In this document: one piece after another, positions 27,330 to 35,340 of the stretch | Numbering within the stretch: position 1 is the first letter of the stretch | Layout of the letters: the number at the start of each line of letters is the position of its first letter | Notes under the pieces: model-generated | The model's input: only the letters and a program-made list of their open reading frames with translations | Told to the model about the DNA's origin: nothing | The model's database searches: none | Translations under genes and position numbers: made by a program | Origin: Candidatus Zixiibacteriota bacterium | GTDB taxonomy: Bacteria > Zixibacteria > MSB-5A5 > WJJR01 > JAJRUJ01 | Assembly (NCBI GenBank): GCA_024277855.1 | Contig: JAJRUJ010000075.1 | Span: 1-64,000, forward strand | DNA: 64,000 nucleotides | Direction: 5' to 3'

Positions 27330-27650
27330 CCGTCCATCCCCCAGAGACAGGATTATCCATTGACTTGACTGACGCCCCCCATTTTATCACCAGTGTGTAA
27401 AACCCCAAGCAGGTACGGCCTAAGATGTTACGAAGACACGGGTGTAGCAACCAGGAAAGTTATCCACATAATACAATGATATGCCGCATCATTAACCTGG
27501 TTGGAAAACAACGAGTTATCAATTTATCCGCAATCTCTCCACAGATTTGTTAACATATTAATTCTCAACGACTTCCATTACTATAATCGACATTTCCCCG
27601 GGCCTGTGTCAAGCCGAAAAATCAATTAACGTTGCACTTTTTATAACAGG
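27330..27650. other. Probable replication origin (oriC) upstream of dnaA
   Basis: The region has a perfect DnaA box TTATCCACA at 27460-27468, near matches at 27385-27393, 27524-27532 and 27535-27543, and an AT-rich stretch at 27541-27595 that could be the unwinding element. Its position beside dnaA supports an origin, but few boxes are strong. The bases from 27651 to 27761 hold nothing I can name. No rpmH gene is found beside dnaA. Confidence 0.6.
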
Positions 27651-27761
27651 TTATTTGTAAAGCAGTTGTTGGCGAGACTGGCATAACCAAATTCACCCAT
27701 AAATTTAGAGATTGCGGCCATATCAATTCCGACATTCGGTAATCAACTGATTTCACGTTTG

Positions 27762-28979
27762 TTATGGTGTCAAGGCATGTGCGTCTCGCCAGTGATCGAT
27801 AATCCACGACCATAGAAGATGAAGTGTGAAGACTGAAAAACCGCTGAGCACAATATAGACCGGCACGAGATATCGGCTCTCGGCATAGAAGGGAAATAAT
27901 AGCAGTAAGTGATAAGACGCAAACAACATTGGCGGAGTAGCAACTGATCGAATACATTCGCGCAATCGCCACCACCCGACCACGACGGTTACCAGGAACA
28001 ATAACTGCAAAAGCATACCAACAAGAAAATATGTCTGGTTCGAATGTAAGTACTTTTTTGTTCCAGGGAGATATGACCAAATAAAAGCTGTTTTGATTAC
28101 ACATCGCTTGAGGAAGCCGAGCGGATCGCGAGCGATGTTAGCTTTGGCCTCCTTGAGGAAACGATCATTCGCAGGTGGATCGAGTTCAAAATCCTCACCG
28201 ACGTTGTGCAAATACGCCGGCTCGGAATGTGATGCTCCCGCAGAATGGAGCAGGATTGTCTCGAACTCATCTTGGTCAGTCATATAATAGACTGAGCCGT
28301 ACGTCGACGCGACCGGTATGATCTTCCCGAACGCCCGCCAGTTACGGTAAGTCCATGGTGCCAGTGTAACTGCCGTCAGCAGACTGGTCAGTAAAGCATG
28401 GCGCCACCCGATCCGCTTGGTGATCAACAACATGAGCGCCGCGTAAAACCCGAACAGCGCGGTGACTGGACGAATAAATGCGGACAGGGTCATCAACACA
28501 GCAAACAGTGCAAGGAATAATATTTTTCTGGTTCGCAGGAACCGACCTAGGAAAAACAGACTGGTGGTGGCGACAAACATAAAAAGAGGTTCGCTCATCA
28601 GGTGTAAGGCGAGACGGTACATGGGGAACAGCAAACATAGACTAATGAGCAAACCAAGTGACCAGGCAACAGTTAAATACTCCCGGGCCATTCGATAGAC
28701 TAGGTAATAAGTGCCAAACAACAAGATCAGCTGTATGGCATACACAAATCCGATTGATCCAAACAGCCAGAGAAAAACCGCCAGAAACAGCGGATACCCC
28801 GGTGCGCGACCGCAGGATGGGGTTATCCCGTCGTAGGAATAGCGGCCGGTTTCGATTAGATTATTTGCATATTGAAGGTACTGGACTCCATCATAGCCGA
28901 TAGCAGGTTGGTAAATGAGCAAGGGGATTGCCGTGTGCAATACCAATAATGTACAAATGATGATTGTCCGCAGCCGCAC
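27762..28979 (-). CDS. ArnT/PMT-like (GT39-type) membrane glycosyltransferase
   Basis: A 405-residue protein with about ten helices. It has the GT-C pattern: an early luminal acidic loop with YDGVQYLQYANNLIETGRYSYDG, then APGYPLFLAVFLWLFG, and TLAPWTYRNWRAFGKIIPV, typical of glycosyltransferase family 39 and related dolichol-phosphate-mannose-type enzymes. It probably moves a sugar from a polyprenyl carrier on the outer face of the inner membrane; donor and acceptor are unknown. It lies 20 nt downstream of an O-antigen-ligase-like gene. Confidence 0.75.
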   Translation of the reverse strand: MRLRTIIICTLLVLHTAIPLLIYQPAIGYDGVQYLQYANNLIETGRYSYDGITPSCGRAPGYPLFLAVFLWLFGSIGFVYAIQLILLFGTYYLVYRMAREYLTVAWSLGLLISLCLLFPMYRLALHLMSEPLFMFVATTSLFFLGRFLRTRKILFLALFAVLMTLSAFIRPVTALFGFYAALMLLITKRIGWRHALLTSLLTAVTLAPWTYRNWRAFGKIIPVASTYGSVYYMTDQDEFETILLHSAGASHSEPAYLHNVGEDFELDPPANDRFLKEAKANIARDPLGFLKRCVIKTAFIWSYLPGTKKYLHSNQTYFLVGMLLQLLFLVTVVVGWWRLRECIRSVATPPMLFASYHLLLLFPFYAESRYLVPVYIVLSGFSVFTLHLLWSWIIDHWRDAHALTP

Positions 28980-28999
28980 GCTATGCCTCGTATCCGCAA

Positions 29000-30421
29000 T
29001 TATCGTAATGCCCTCGAAGTGGCTAGTATATTGTCGATAACAGCCCGGATAAGTAAGCCGAAAAACAGCGCGTTGGTGATTCCCATGATTCCATAGAAAA
29101 AATGCCCTTCGACAAATGATCGAAGAATAATGATCAGGGCCACCCCGCTCAGCCCAAACAGGTGCCCGGCTTGTTCGACATTATCAATTCTCCGAATCAA
29201 TCTAAACGCTGAGCGCCATAGGCGTTGCAGAAACCAGAGCAAACTTACCGCACCAATCGTGCCGGTTTCAGCTAGGTATTTGAAAAACGACAAATGAGTA
29301 CCAAGCCCAAAAGTCAAAAAGCCGATCGGATCCAGCCGTAAGTCGGGGAAGATGTGGTGCCACACCTGAACCTGAGCAAGTCCGATGCCCAATATTGGAT
29401 TTGCAGCGAAGGCCCGGATGGCAGTGTTCCACATAAAATAACGATAATGCAGAGTCGTGGCGGCATTGCCCTTCCCCGCAAACCTCTCCGTTAATGTGGT
29501 CAGGACCGACACGCCCATCACAGATATCAGGATTAATCCGCCGATTCCCCCTATGCAGAACATGAGAATGCGTTGTCGGGGGTACTTGGCAGCGTGGACG
29601 TTGGCCCATTTCCAGATGAAGACAAAGAGAATAATCATTCCCAAGGCGATTGTCGCCAAGGCCGCCCGGCTTTGATTGGAAATTTGGCCAAGAAGTATGA
29701 CGACCAGTGCGAAAGCATACCCCGCTGCCTTCGCACGGTTCGTCGTGAGACATGTCTGGGCGGTCAGGTAGACTGCGACCAGTGTCAAGGTGCCCGAGAG
29801 AGGAATCCGTGCCACACCGAACACTCTTTCAGTTCCCCCGGATTCGATAAAAGGTAAAATGTTCATGCATGCAAATATCAGGCTCAACGCAATCAGCAAT
29901 AAGAGTAGTCGGCGAGAAAGCCGCGAATCGGCCAAGCCGACGACCGCATAAAACAACAAAAACAACTGTACATGACGCAGCCAGTTGATAATCCCGCGAG
30001 GCAAATCATACGCAATAACCAACGACAAGGCCATTGCACCGAGCCACAGAATAATCGGAAGATCAAGAGGCGTCCGGATTACACCCAACTTCCCCTGGCG
30101 GGCACGTTGCATCCAGAAACCAATCACGATGAGAAACAAAAACATATCGGCCGGGTAAATATTAAAACTTGCCAGTGGGGAATAAGGAAAAAACAGGGCG
30201 CAGATCAGCAGATATAAGCCCCATTCCGGGTGCAGCAGACAGATCGCGGCCATTAATAGCGCCAGTGGGGCCAACCCCAGGTACCAACCCCAGACGGCGC
30301 CGGCCAGCCCGGCCAGCGTGCAGGTGATTAATACCCCCAGCCAGACCCCGGCAGGCAATTCGGTTGGTCGAGAAAGGTATGTCACAGTGGCATTGGTCAT
30401 GGACATTCCCGGCAGGAGCAT
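29000..30421 (-). CDS. O-antigen ligase/polymerase-like membrane protein
   Basis: A 473-residue protein with about twelve helices. The Wzy/WaaL (O-antigen ligase family) domain is suggested by ILLGQISNQSRAALATIALG, a large periplasmic loop at about residues 315-385 containing RYFMWNTAIRAFAANPILGIG, and GTHLSFFKYLAETGTIGAVSLLWFL. These are the usual family landmarks, including the loop His. It is probably cotranscribed with the downstream GT39-type gene in surface-polysaccharide assembly. Start codons at 30406 and 30400 are also possible. Confidence 0.8.
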   Translation of the reverse strand: MLLPGMSMTNATVTYLSRPTELPAGVWLGVLITCTLAGLAGAVWGWYLGLAPLALLMAAICLLHPEWGLYLLICALFFPYSPLASFNIYPADMFLFLIVIGFWMQRARQGKLGVIRTPLDLPIILWLGAMALSLVIAYDLPRGIINWLRHVQLFLLFYAVVGLADSRLSRRLLLLLIALSLIFACMNILPFIESGGTERVFGVARIPLSGTLTLVAVYLTAQTCLTTNRAKAAGYAFALVVILLGQISNQSRAALATIALGMIILFVFIWKWANVHAAKYPRQRILMFCIGGIGGLILISVMGVSVLTTLTERFAGKGNAATTLHYRYFMWNTAIRAFAANPILGIGLAQVQVWHHIFPDLRLDPIGFLTFGLGTHLSFFKYLAETGTIGAVSLLWFLQRLWRSAFRLIRRIDNVEQAGHLFGLSGVALIIILRSFVEGHFFYGIMGITNALFFGLLIRAVIDNILATSRALR

Positions 30422-30552
30422 TAACTCTCAATGACATTCAGTTTCGACTATCATCTCACGGATCGTCTATCCCGATCCCGGGAGGCAAGATGTAAGACTT
30501 AAAGCCGGAAGTCAATTCCCCGACAGTTTGAAGGGAGGTTTGATTCGCCGGA

Positions 30553-31617
30553 TTAATCCAATTCCAACATACGTTCCAGGGAGAGGCGCGCCGAGTTCTT
30601 GATCTTTTCGTCGACTAAAATTTCATTGGTTTGACCGAGAAAATCGAGGGTATAGGCCAGATCGGCCAGCGTCGTGCGGTACATATTCACACAAAGCGGG
30701 CAGCCCTTGCCGGAAAGTTCGACAACCGTTTTGTCGGGGAAATCGTCAGCCAGTCGGGAAATCAGGTTCAGTTCGGTGCCGATGGCAATCGTCGATCCGG
30801 CCGGTTGTTGATCCACAAAATTGACAATAAACGAGGTCGAACCGACTGCGTCGGCGCTCTGTACCACTTCGGGTATACATTCCGGATGAACAACGATTTT
30901 CACACCGGGGAACCGCTCACGCATCCGGACCAGATGCTCCGGCCGGAAACTCGTGTGCACGTGACAATAACCCTTCCAGAGGATGATCCTGGTCTTGTCG
31001 GTGATCTCCGGCGGAGTCGCCGAATGGGCGGGGTCGAAAGTCACAATCTGATTGTCGGGGATACCCATGCCGTGCGCAGTGTTATAACCGAGATTCTCAT
31101 CGGGAAAGAAAAAAACCCGCTTCGCGCGGGCGAAAGCCCACTCAAACGCTTTTTGGGCATTCGAGGAGGTGCAAATCAAACCGCCATGGTCACCGACAAA
31201 GGCCTTTAACGCCGCCGCAGAGTTCATATAGGAAATGGGAACGGTTTCGCCGTCGCCGGCAACGATTCCCCAGGCCCGCGTGACCGCATTCATCGGCGAC
31301 ATGTCGGCCATTGGGCAGCCCGCGTAAAGATTGGGCAAAAAGACCTGCTGGTCGTCCCGACAAAGAATCCGCGCCGCTTCGGCCATAAAATGAACACCGC
31401 AAAAAACGATAAACCGGGCTTCTTTCTCCTCGGCCGCCTTACGCGAAAGGTAATACGAGTCACCGACGATATCGCCCAGGCGCACGATCTCTTTGCGCTG
31501 GTAGTGGTGGGTTAAAATGGTCAGTTTGCCCCCCAGCAACTGTTTGCGCTCTTTAATGGCGGCTTTCAAATCATCGGCCGCGCGGTTTTGATAGATCTTC
31601 GGCGCTGAATTGTACAT
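30553..31617 (-). CDS. nadA: Quinolinate synthase
   Basis: A 354-residue 4Fe-4S enzyme that condenses iminoaspartate with dihydroxyacetone phosphate to quinolinate in NAD synthesis. The start is the ATG at 31617; a TTG at 31668 would add 17 atypical residues. Cluster cysteines appear in FCGVHFMAEAA, VHPECIPEV and SGKGCPLCVNMY. Substrate motifs LTHHYQR, GDSYYLSRKA and ICTSSNAQKAFEWA are intact. No nadB or nadC is seen nearby; an IscU-like scaffold gene lies 76 nt upstream. Confidence 0.96.
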   Translation of the reverse strand: MYNSAPKIYQNRAADDLKAAIKERKQLLGGKLTILTHHYQRKEIVRLGDIVGDSYYLSRKAAEEKEARFIVFCGVHFMAEAARILCRDDQQVFLPNLYAGCPMADMSPMNAVTRAWGIVAGDGETVPISYMNSAAALKAFVGDHGGLICTSSNAQKAFEWAFARAKRVFFFPDENLGYNTAHGMGIPDNQIVTFDPAHSATPPEITDKTRIILWKGYCHVHTSFRPEHLVRMRERFPGVKIVVHPECIPEVVQSADAVGSTSFIVNFVDQQPAGSTIAIGTELNLISRLADDFPDKTVVELSGKGCPLCVNMYRTTLADLAYTLDFLGQTNEILVDEKIKNSARLSLERMLELD

Positions 31618-31693
31618 GCTGAAATATCGCCCTTCTTGCCTCGGTTGCCCTCTGGTCAAGATACGCAACGATGATCGGCAATTTTGACAAAAC

Positions 31694-32083
31694 TCACCCG
31701 GTTTTGCCGGCCCGGTCGAGGGTCTTTTTGATCAGGGTTTCGGCGAATTGACTGCAGGTAATTTTGTTTTCCGGCAGGCCGCCGAGATGTGCGGCGACGG
31801 CCGCGTTTTTGATCTTGAGCGCTTCGCTAATTGTCTTACCCACCAGCAGTTCAGTCAACGCCGACGACGAAGCAATCGCCGCGCCGCAACCGTAAGTTTT
31901 GAACTGTGCCGCGATAATCCGATCGCCCTCGAGCTTGAGATAAAGTTTAATCAGGTCGCCGCAGGGACCGTTACGCACCAGCCCCACCGCATCGGCGTCA
32001 ACCAGCTCGCCGCAATTACGCGGATTCTGAAAATGGTCGAGGGCGAGTTCATTAAACCCGCCTGATTTAGTGGGTCTGTCCAT
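31694..32083 (-). CDS. IscU/NifU-like iron-sulfur cluster scaffold
   Basis: A 129-residue scaffold. It carries HFQNPRNCGELVDAD, NGPCGDLIKLY and YGCGAAIASSSAL, which supply two of the three cluster cysteines. The third lies in NKITCSQFAETLI. The usual His next to this Cys (HC in IscU) is Thr here, as in some short NifU-type scaffolds. It probably delivers Fe-S clusters, perhaps to NadA encoded just downstream or to the double-cubane protein encoded divergently. No cysteine desulfurase gene is in the window. Confidence 0.88.
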   Translation of the reverse strand: MDRPTKSGGFNELALDHFQNPRNCGELVDADAVGLVRNGPCGDLIKLYLKLEGDRIIAAQFKTYGCGAAIASSSALTELLVGKTISEALKIKNAAVAAHLGGLPENKITCSQFAETLIKKTLDRAGKTG

Positions 32084-32108
32084 CGTTTGGCACCCGGGTC
32101 GAGCCGGT

Positions 32109-32136
32109 AAGATATATGCCGAATTCGATTTGTCAA
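32109..32136 (-). promoter_or_regulatory. Candidate promoter for the scaffold-nadA genes
   Basis: Read leftward, TTGACA (32136-32131) and TATCTT (32114-32109) are spaced 16 bases apart, about 25 bases upstream of the scaffold start. Confidence 0.5.
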
Positions 32137-32251
32137 ACGAGTCCGGTAGTGAAAGTGATCCTCCCCTATACCCTGGCGTACGGTTGGGTGGGGATTGTCT
32201 GGCGCCCGCGTATCTTTTGCCATGGTTGCGGTGCGAACATTATCTGACTGC

Positions 32252-32469
32252 TTGACAATAGTGGATGATAAGTATATCAGTTTACCGGTTACGAAAAACA
32301 AACGGAAGGATTGATACTCAATGTATTGCCGTCGCAAAACCTGAATCCGGCTGATGGAGGCAGTTCAGTCTCCGCAGTCCCCAATCTGCAAGCTCCCCCT
32401 CGTCTTACGCTGAGCCGCTTTCGCGGGTCGGTGGGGAGAGCCTGTCGACAACCGTGAAAGGGGCTATTC
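32252..32469 (+). promoter_or_regulatory. Candidate promoter and structured 5' leader of the double-cubane reductase gene
   Basis: TTGACA at 32252-32257 is followed after 15 bases by TATATC. The following leader of about 190 bases can form several hairpins: GGAG with CTCC near 32357-32377, GCTCCCC with GGGGAGAGC closing a domain from about 32390 to 32440, and GAGCCGC with GCGGGTC inside it. AAAGGGG then precedes the ATG. I could not match it to a known riboswitch class. Confidence 0.4.
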
Positions 32470-33750
32470 ATGTCCACCAGTTATCGCCCGATGTGGGAAA
32501 AACTCGGTCTCGATCTCGAGGCACATGATGCATTACTTGCCATGCTCGGTCGTGCCTACCAGGATATTTTTCTTTCGCAACCGGGTCGACCCGACGGGAT
32601 GGCATATTTTGATTTTGTGGTGAGTGAAGTACACGGCCAACGAATCAAAGAACTTATCGAGGCCCAGGAACAAGGTCGCAAAGTGATCGGGGCGTTCTGT
32701 GTATTTGTCCCCGAGGAGTTGGTCCTGGCCCTGGACGGCATCCTGGTTGGGCTATGCACCGGCGCGGAGTTTGCCGGTGATGATGTGGAAAAATATCTCC
32801 CCCGTAATGTCTGTGCCCTGATTAAAAGTGCCTTCGGCTTTGCGCTGGCCGATGTTTGCCCGTACATCAAAGCCAGTGATATGATTGTGGGCGAAAATAC
32901 CTGTGACGGGAAAAAGAAATCATACGAGATCCTCGGTAATCTTGTCGAGAATCTATATGTGATGGATCTCCCGCAAACCAAGCAGACACAGGGCCGGGAG
33001 TTGCTCAAGGCCGAATATCGGCGCTTCATGGTGCGGCTTGAAGAACTCACCGGTAAACGGATCACCGCCGCAAAACTCAAAGAGGCGATCTGCACGGTCA
33101 ATGCCAAGCGCAAGGCGGTCCAACGACTCGCGGCACTGCGTTCGGCCGACCCGGCCCCGATCTCCGGTTTGGATGCCTTGTTGATCAACCAAATCTATTT
33201 CTATGACGACCCGGTTCGTTTCACCGAGTCGGCCAACACAATTTGTGACGAGTTGGAAAACAGGATTGCCGACAAGGCGGGTATCGCTCCGAAAAATACC
33301 CCCCGTATTCTCATCTCCGGTTGCCCGATGGCGGTGCCCAATTGGAAAGTACCGGCAATTGTTGAAAACACCAATGCCGTTATTGTCGGGGAGGAATCCT
33401 GTGTCGGCGAGCGGGGCACGCGCAATCTGACCAGCGATTGCGGTACGACGGTCGAAGACCTGCTGGACAATATCGTTGAGCGTTATTTCCAGATTGATTG
33501 TGCGGTATTTACGCCGAACCAATCCCGGTTGGATCATCTTGAACAAATGGCCGAGGCGTATCGGGCCGACGGGGTTATTCACTATTGCCTGCAATTTTGT
33601 CACCCGTACCAGATTGAGGCCGGCCCGGTCGAGAATGCTCTGGAGGAAGCCGGTATTCCAACATTGAGAATCGACACCGATTATGGTCAGGAAGATGTCG
33701 AGCAAATCAGAACCAGGGTCGAGGCCTTTGTCGAACGGATTGGCGGGTAA
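32470..33750 (+). CDS. Double-cubane-cluster-type reductase (2-hydroxyacyl-CoA dehydratase D family)
   Basis: A 426-residue protein of the HgdB/BzdN/BcrB family. Cysteines occur in FCVFVPEELVLALDG, LPRNVCALIKSAFGFAL, DVCPYIKASDMIVGENTCDGK, ISGCPMAVPNWK, GEESCVGERG and LQFCHPYQIE. A single subunit followed directly by an activase, with no CoA-transferase or second dehydratase subunit, matches the double-cubane cluster proteins ([Fe8S9] type) known to reduce small molecules such as acetylene or azide under ATP drive. The natural substrate is unknown. It starts 2 nt before its activase partner and suggests an anaerobic lifestyle. Confidence 0.85.
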   Translation: MSTSYRPMWEKLGLDLEAHDALLAMLGRAYQDIFLSQPGRPDGMAYFDFVVSEVHGQRIKELIEAQEQGRKVIGAFCVFVPEELVLALDGILVGLCTGAEFAGDDVEKYLPRNVCALIKSAFGFALADVCPYIKASDMIVGENTCDGKKKSYEILGNLVENLYVMDLPQTKQTQGRELLKAEYRRFMVRLEELTGKRITAAKLKEAICTVNAKRKAVQRLAALRSADPAPISGLDALLINQIYFYDDPVRFTESANTICDELENRIADKAGIAPKNTPRILISGCPMAVPNWKVPAIVENTNAVIVGEESCVGERGTRNLTSDCGTTVEDLLDNIVERYFQIDCAVFTPNQSRLDHLEQMAEAYRADGVIHYCLQFCHPYQIEAGPVENALEEAGIPTLRIDTDYGQEDVEQIRTRVEAFVERIGG

Positions 33751-33752
33751 TC

Positions 33753-34640
33753 ATGCGATATGCCGGTCTCGACATCGGCTCCCGGACGATCAAGCTTGTT
33801 GTACGGGAGCAAGGCGAAATTACCCTGGATCGGGTGGTCGATGCCATCGTCAGCCCGCTGGATGTTTGTCGCAATCTTCTCGATGGGTTGGCGTATGACC
33901 GTCTTGTTGTTTCCGGATATGGTCGCCACCTGTTCAGTAGTTACTGGGACTGCGACGTGATTACCGAGATTAAGGCGGTTGCGCTGGGAGTGCGTTGCCA
34001 GCGATCAACAACTCGGACAATTGTTGACATTGGTGGTCAGGATACAAAGACGATCGCGCTCGATGATTCGGGCGCGGTCAGAAAATTTGCGATGAACGAC
34101 CGTTGTGCGGCGGGCACCGGACGGTTTCTTGAAGTTATGGCCACCGCCTTATCATTTTCACGCGAGGATTTTATTCTGGCCGCATTGTCGGCCGAAAGGG
34201 CCGCCACCGTGAATGCGATGTGTACGGTCTTTGCCGAATCCGAGGTCATCTCGCAGGTTGCCCGCGGCTTCCCGCCGGCCGAAATCGCCCTGGGTATCCA
34301 TCGGGCCATTGCCGGTCGGACTGTTGCTTTAATGAAAACCATGCCGATCGAGGACGATATTGTATTCGTGGGCGGTGGTGCGCTCAATCCCTGCTTGCAC
34401 CGACTTATCGGAGAGCAATTCAATTCCGCCGTGTGGATACCCGCGCGTCCGCAATCGGTGACCGCGTTAGGGTGTGCATTATATGCCGAGAGTTTATCGT
34501 CCCGCTTGAAAGAGCCGGGACGCGATCAAATACAGCGCCATCGCACCCAGCAGGCCCTCGAAAAGGATCAGGAACAACTTCGCCGGCATCCGGAAGAGAA
34601 TACGTTTGCCAATCAGCGTCCCGCCGACAACACAGACTGA
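33753..34640 (+). CDS. ATP-dependent activase (HgdC/BadF type) for the double-cubane protein
   Basis: A 295-residue ASKHA-fold ATPase. It has GLDIGSRTIKLVV (phosphate 1), TIVDIGGQDTKTIALD, FAMNDRCAAGTGRFLE and NAMCTVFAESEVISQ, whose two Cys would hold the 4Fe-4S cluster bridging the dimer, and FVGGGALNP (adenosine motif). It donates low-potential electrons to the partner encoded just upstream. Family members usually end near the ALGCALYAESL segment (about residue 250). Here about 45 more residues of polar sequence are read from the antisense strand of the TauE gene, so the native stop seems to have been lost or never fixed. Confidence 0.9.
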   Translation: MRYAGLDIGSRTIKLVVREQGEITLDRVVDAIVSPLDVCRNLLDGLAYDRLVVSGYGRHLFSSYWDCDVITEIKAVALGVRCQRSTTRTIVDIGGQDTKTIALDDSGAVRKFAMNDRCAAGTGRFLEVMATALSFSREDFILAALSAERAATVNAMCTVFAESEVISQVARGFPPAEIALGIHRAIAGRTVALMKTMPIEDDIVFVGGGALNPCLHRLIGEQFNSAVWIPARPQSVTALGCALYAESLSSRLKEPGRDQIQRHRTQQALEKDQEQLRRHPEENTFANQRPADNTD

Positions 34641-35234
34641 CAATCCCAGCAGGAGTGGCCAATTCGCCCCAAAATTAAATCCAAGCGAAATGAACGCCGG
34701 GATTTTGAGCAGATGCCCCCAGGCCAGGCAGACCGCCTGGGTGCCGATAATTTCCTCTTTGGTAAATTCATCCCGCAGAAAAAACGGTGCGCCCAATGGG
34801 CCGGTCGCCCCGACAAAAATACCCAGGAAACCGATGCCTACCCCGGCGAAAGGGTACAGCCACAACGGCAGATTGTGCAGGCGCGGCGCTTTCCGCCGCC
34901 AAAACAGAAACAGCAGGATCAAGACTCCGACCGCCGGGCGAAACCAGCCCATCTTTTCCCCGGACCAGACCCGGGTCGCCAGCAGTACGCCGATAACCAT
35001 CGTCGGCGCCAGCGCAAGAACATATTTCCACCGCATGTACCGGCGCATCGTGATTGAGCGGGTGCCGGTCGAGACCATTTGGATTGCTCCGTGTAATGGC
35101 ACGACCATTGCGGCGGGTAACATTGCCGCCATAATCGAAATGAGCGTCACCCCGCCGGCCATCCCCAGCACACCGGAGATCGCCGCGGTAATCAGCGCGG
35201 CAACCAGCAGGACGATTGTTTCAGTAAGACCCAT
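34494..35234 (-). CDS. TauE/SafE-family sulfite/organosulfonate exporter-like permease
   Basis: A 246-residue membrane protein with about eight helices. The family repeat is visible: ISGVLGMAGGVTLISIMA in the first half and GVGIGFLGIFVGATGPLGAPFF in the second. Proposed substrates are sulfite, sulfonates or other small anions; nothing nearby specifies which. Its last 49 codons overlap the 3' end of the activase on the opposite strand by 147 bases. Confidence 0.85.
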   Translation of the reverse strand: MGLTETIVLLVAALITAAISGVLGMAGGVTLISIMAAMLPAAMVVPLHGAIQMVSTGTRSITMRRYMRWKYVLALAPTMVIGVLLATRVWSGEKMGWFRPAVGVLILLFLFWRRKAPRLHNLPLWLYPFAGVGIGFLGIFVGATGPLGAPFFLRDEFTKEEIIGTQAVCLAWGHLLKIPAFISLGFNFGANWPLLLGLSVCVVGGTLIGKRILFRMPAKLFLILFEGLLGAMALYLIASRLFQAGR

Positions 35235-35283
35235 CTTCTCAAAATAGTCTAATCAAAGCCGTATTGCCTCCTTTGTCCTGACA

Positions 35284-35313
35284 CAAAAAAGCCCGGCCGA
35301 ATCGGCCGGGCTT
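35284..35313 (-). terminator. Rho-independent terminator after ppdK
   Basis: The stem AAGCCCGGCCG pairs with CGGCCGGGCTT (35289-35313, three-base loop). Reading leftward it is followed by six T (35290-35285). Confidence 0.88.
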
Positions 35314-35340
35314 GGTAAGCATCGAAATGTCAGCTTCAGA

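Noticed and set aside
32252..32469. Cobalamin, TPP or SAM riboswitch upstream of the double-cubane gene
   Set aside because: None of the conserved core sequences of these classes is present, although the region looks structured.
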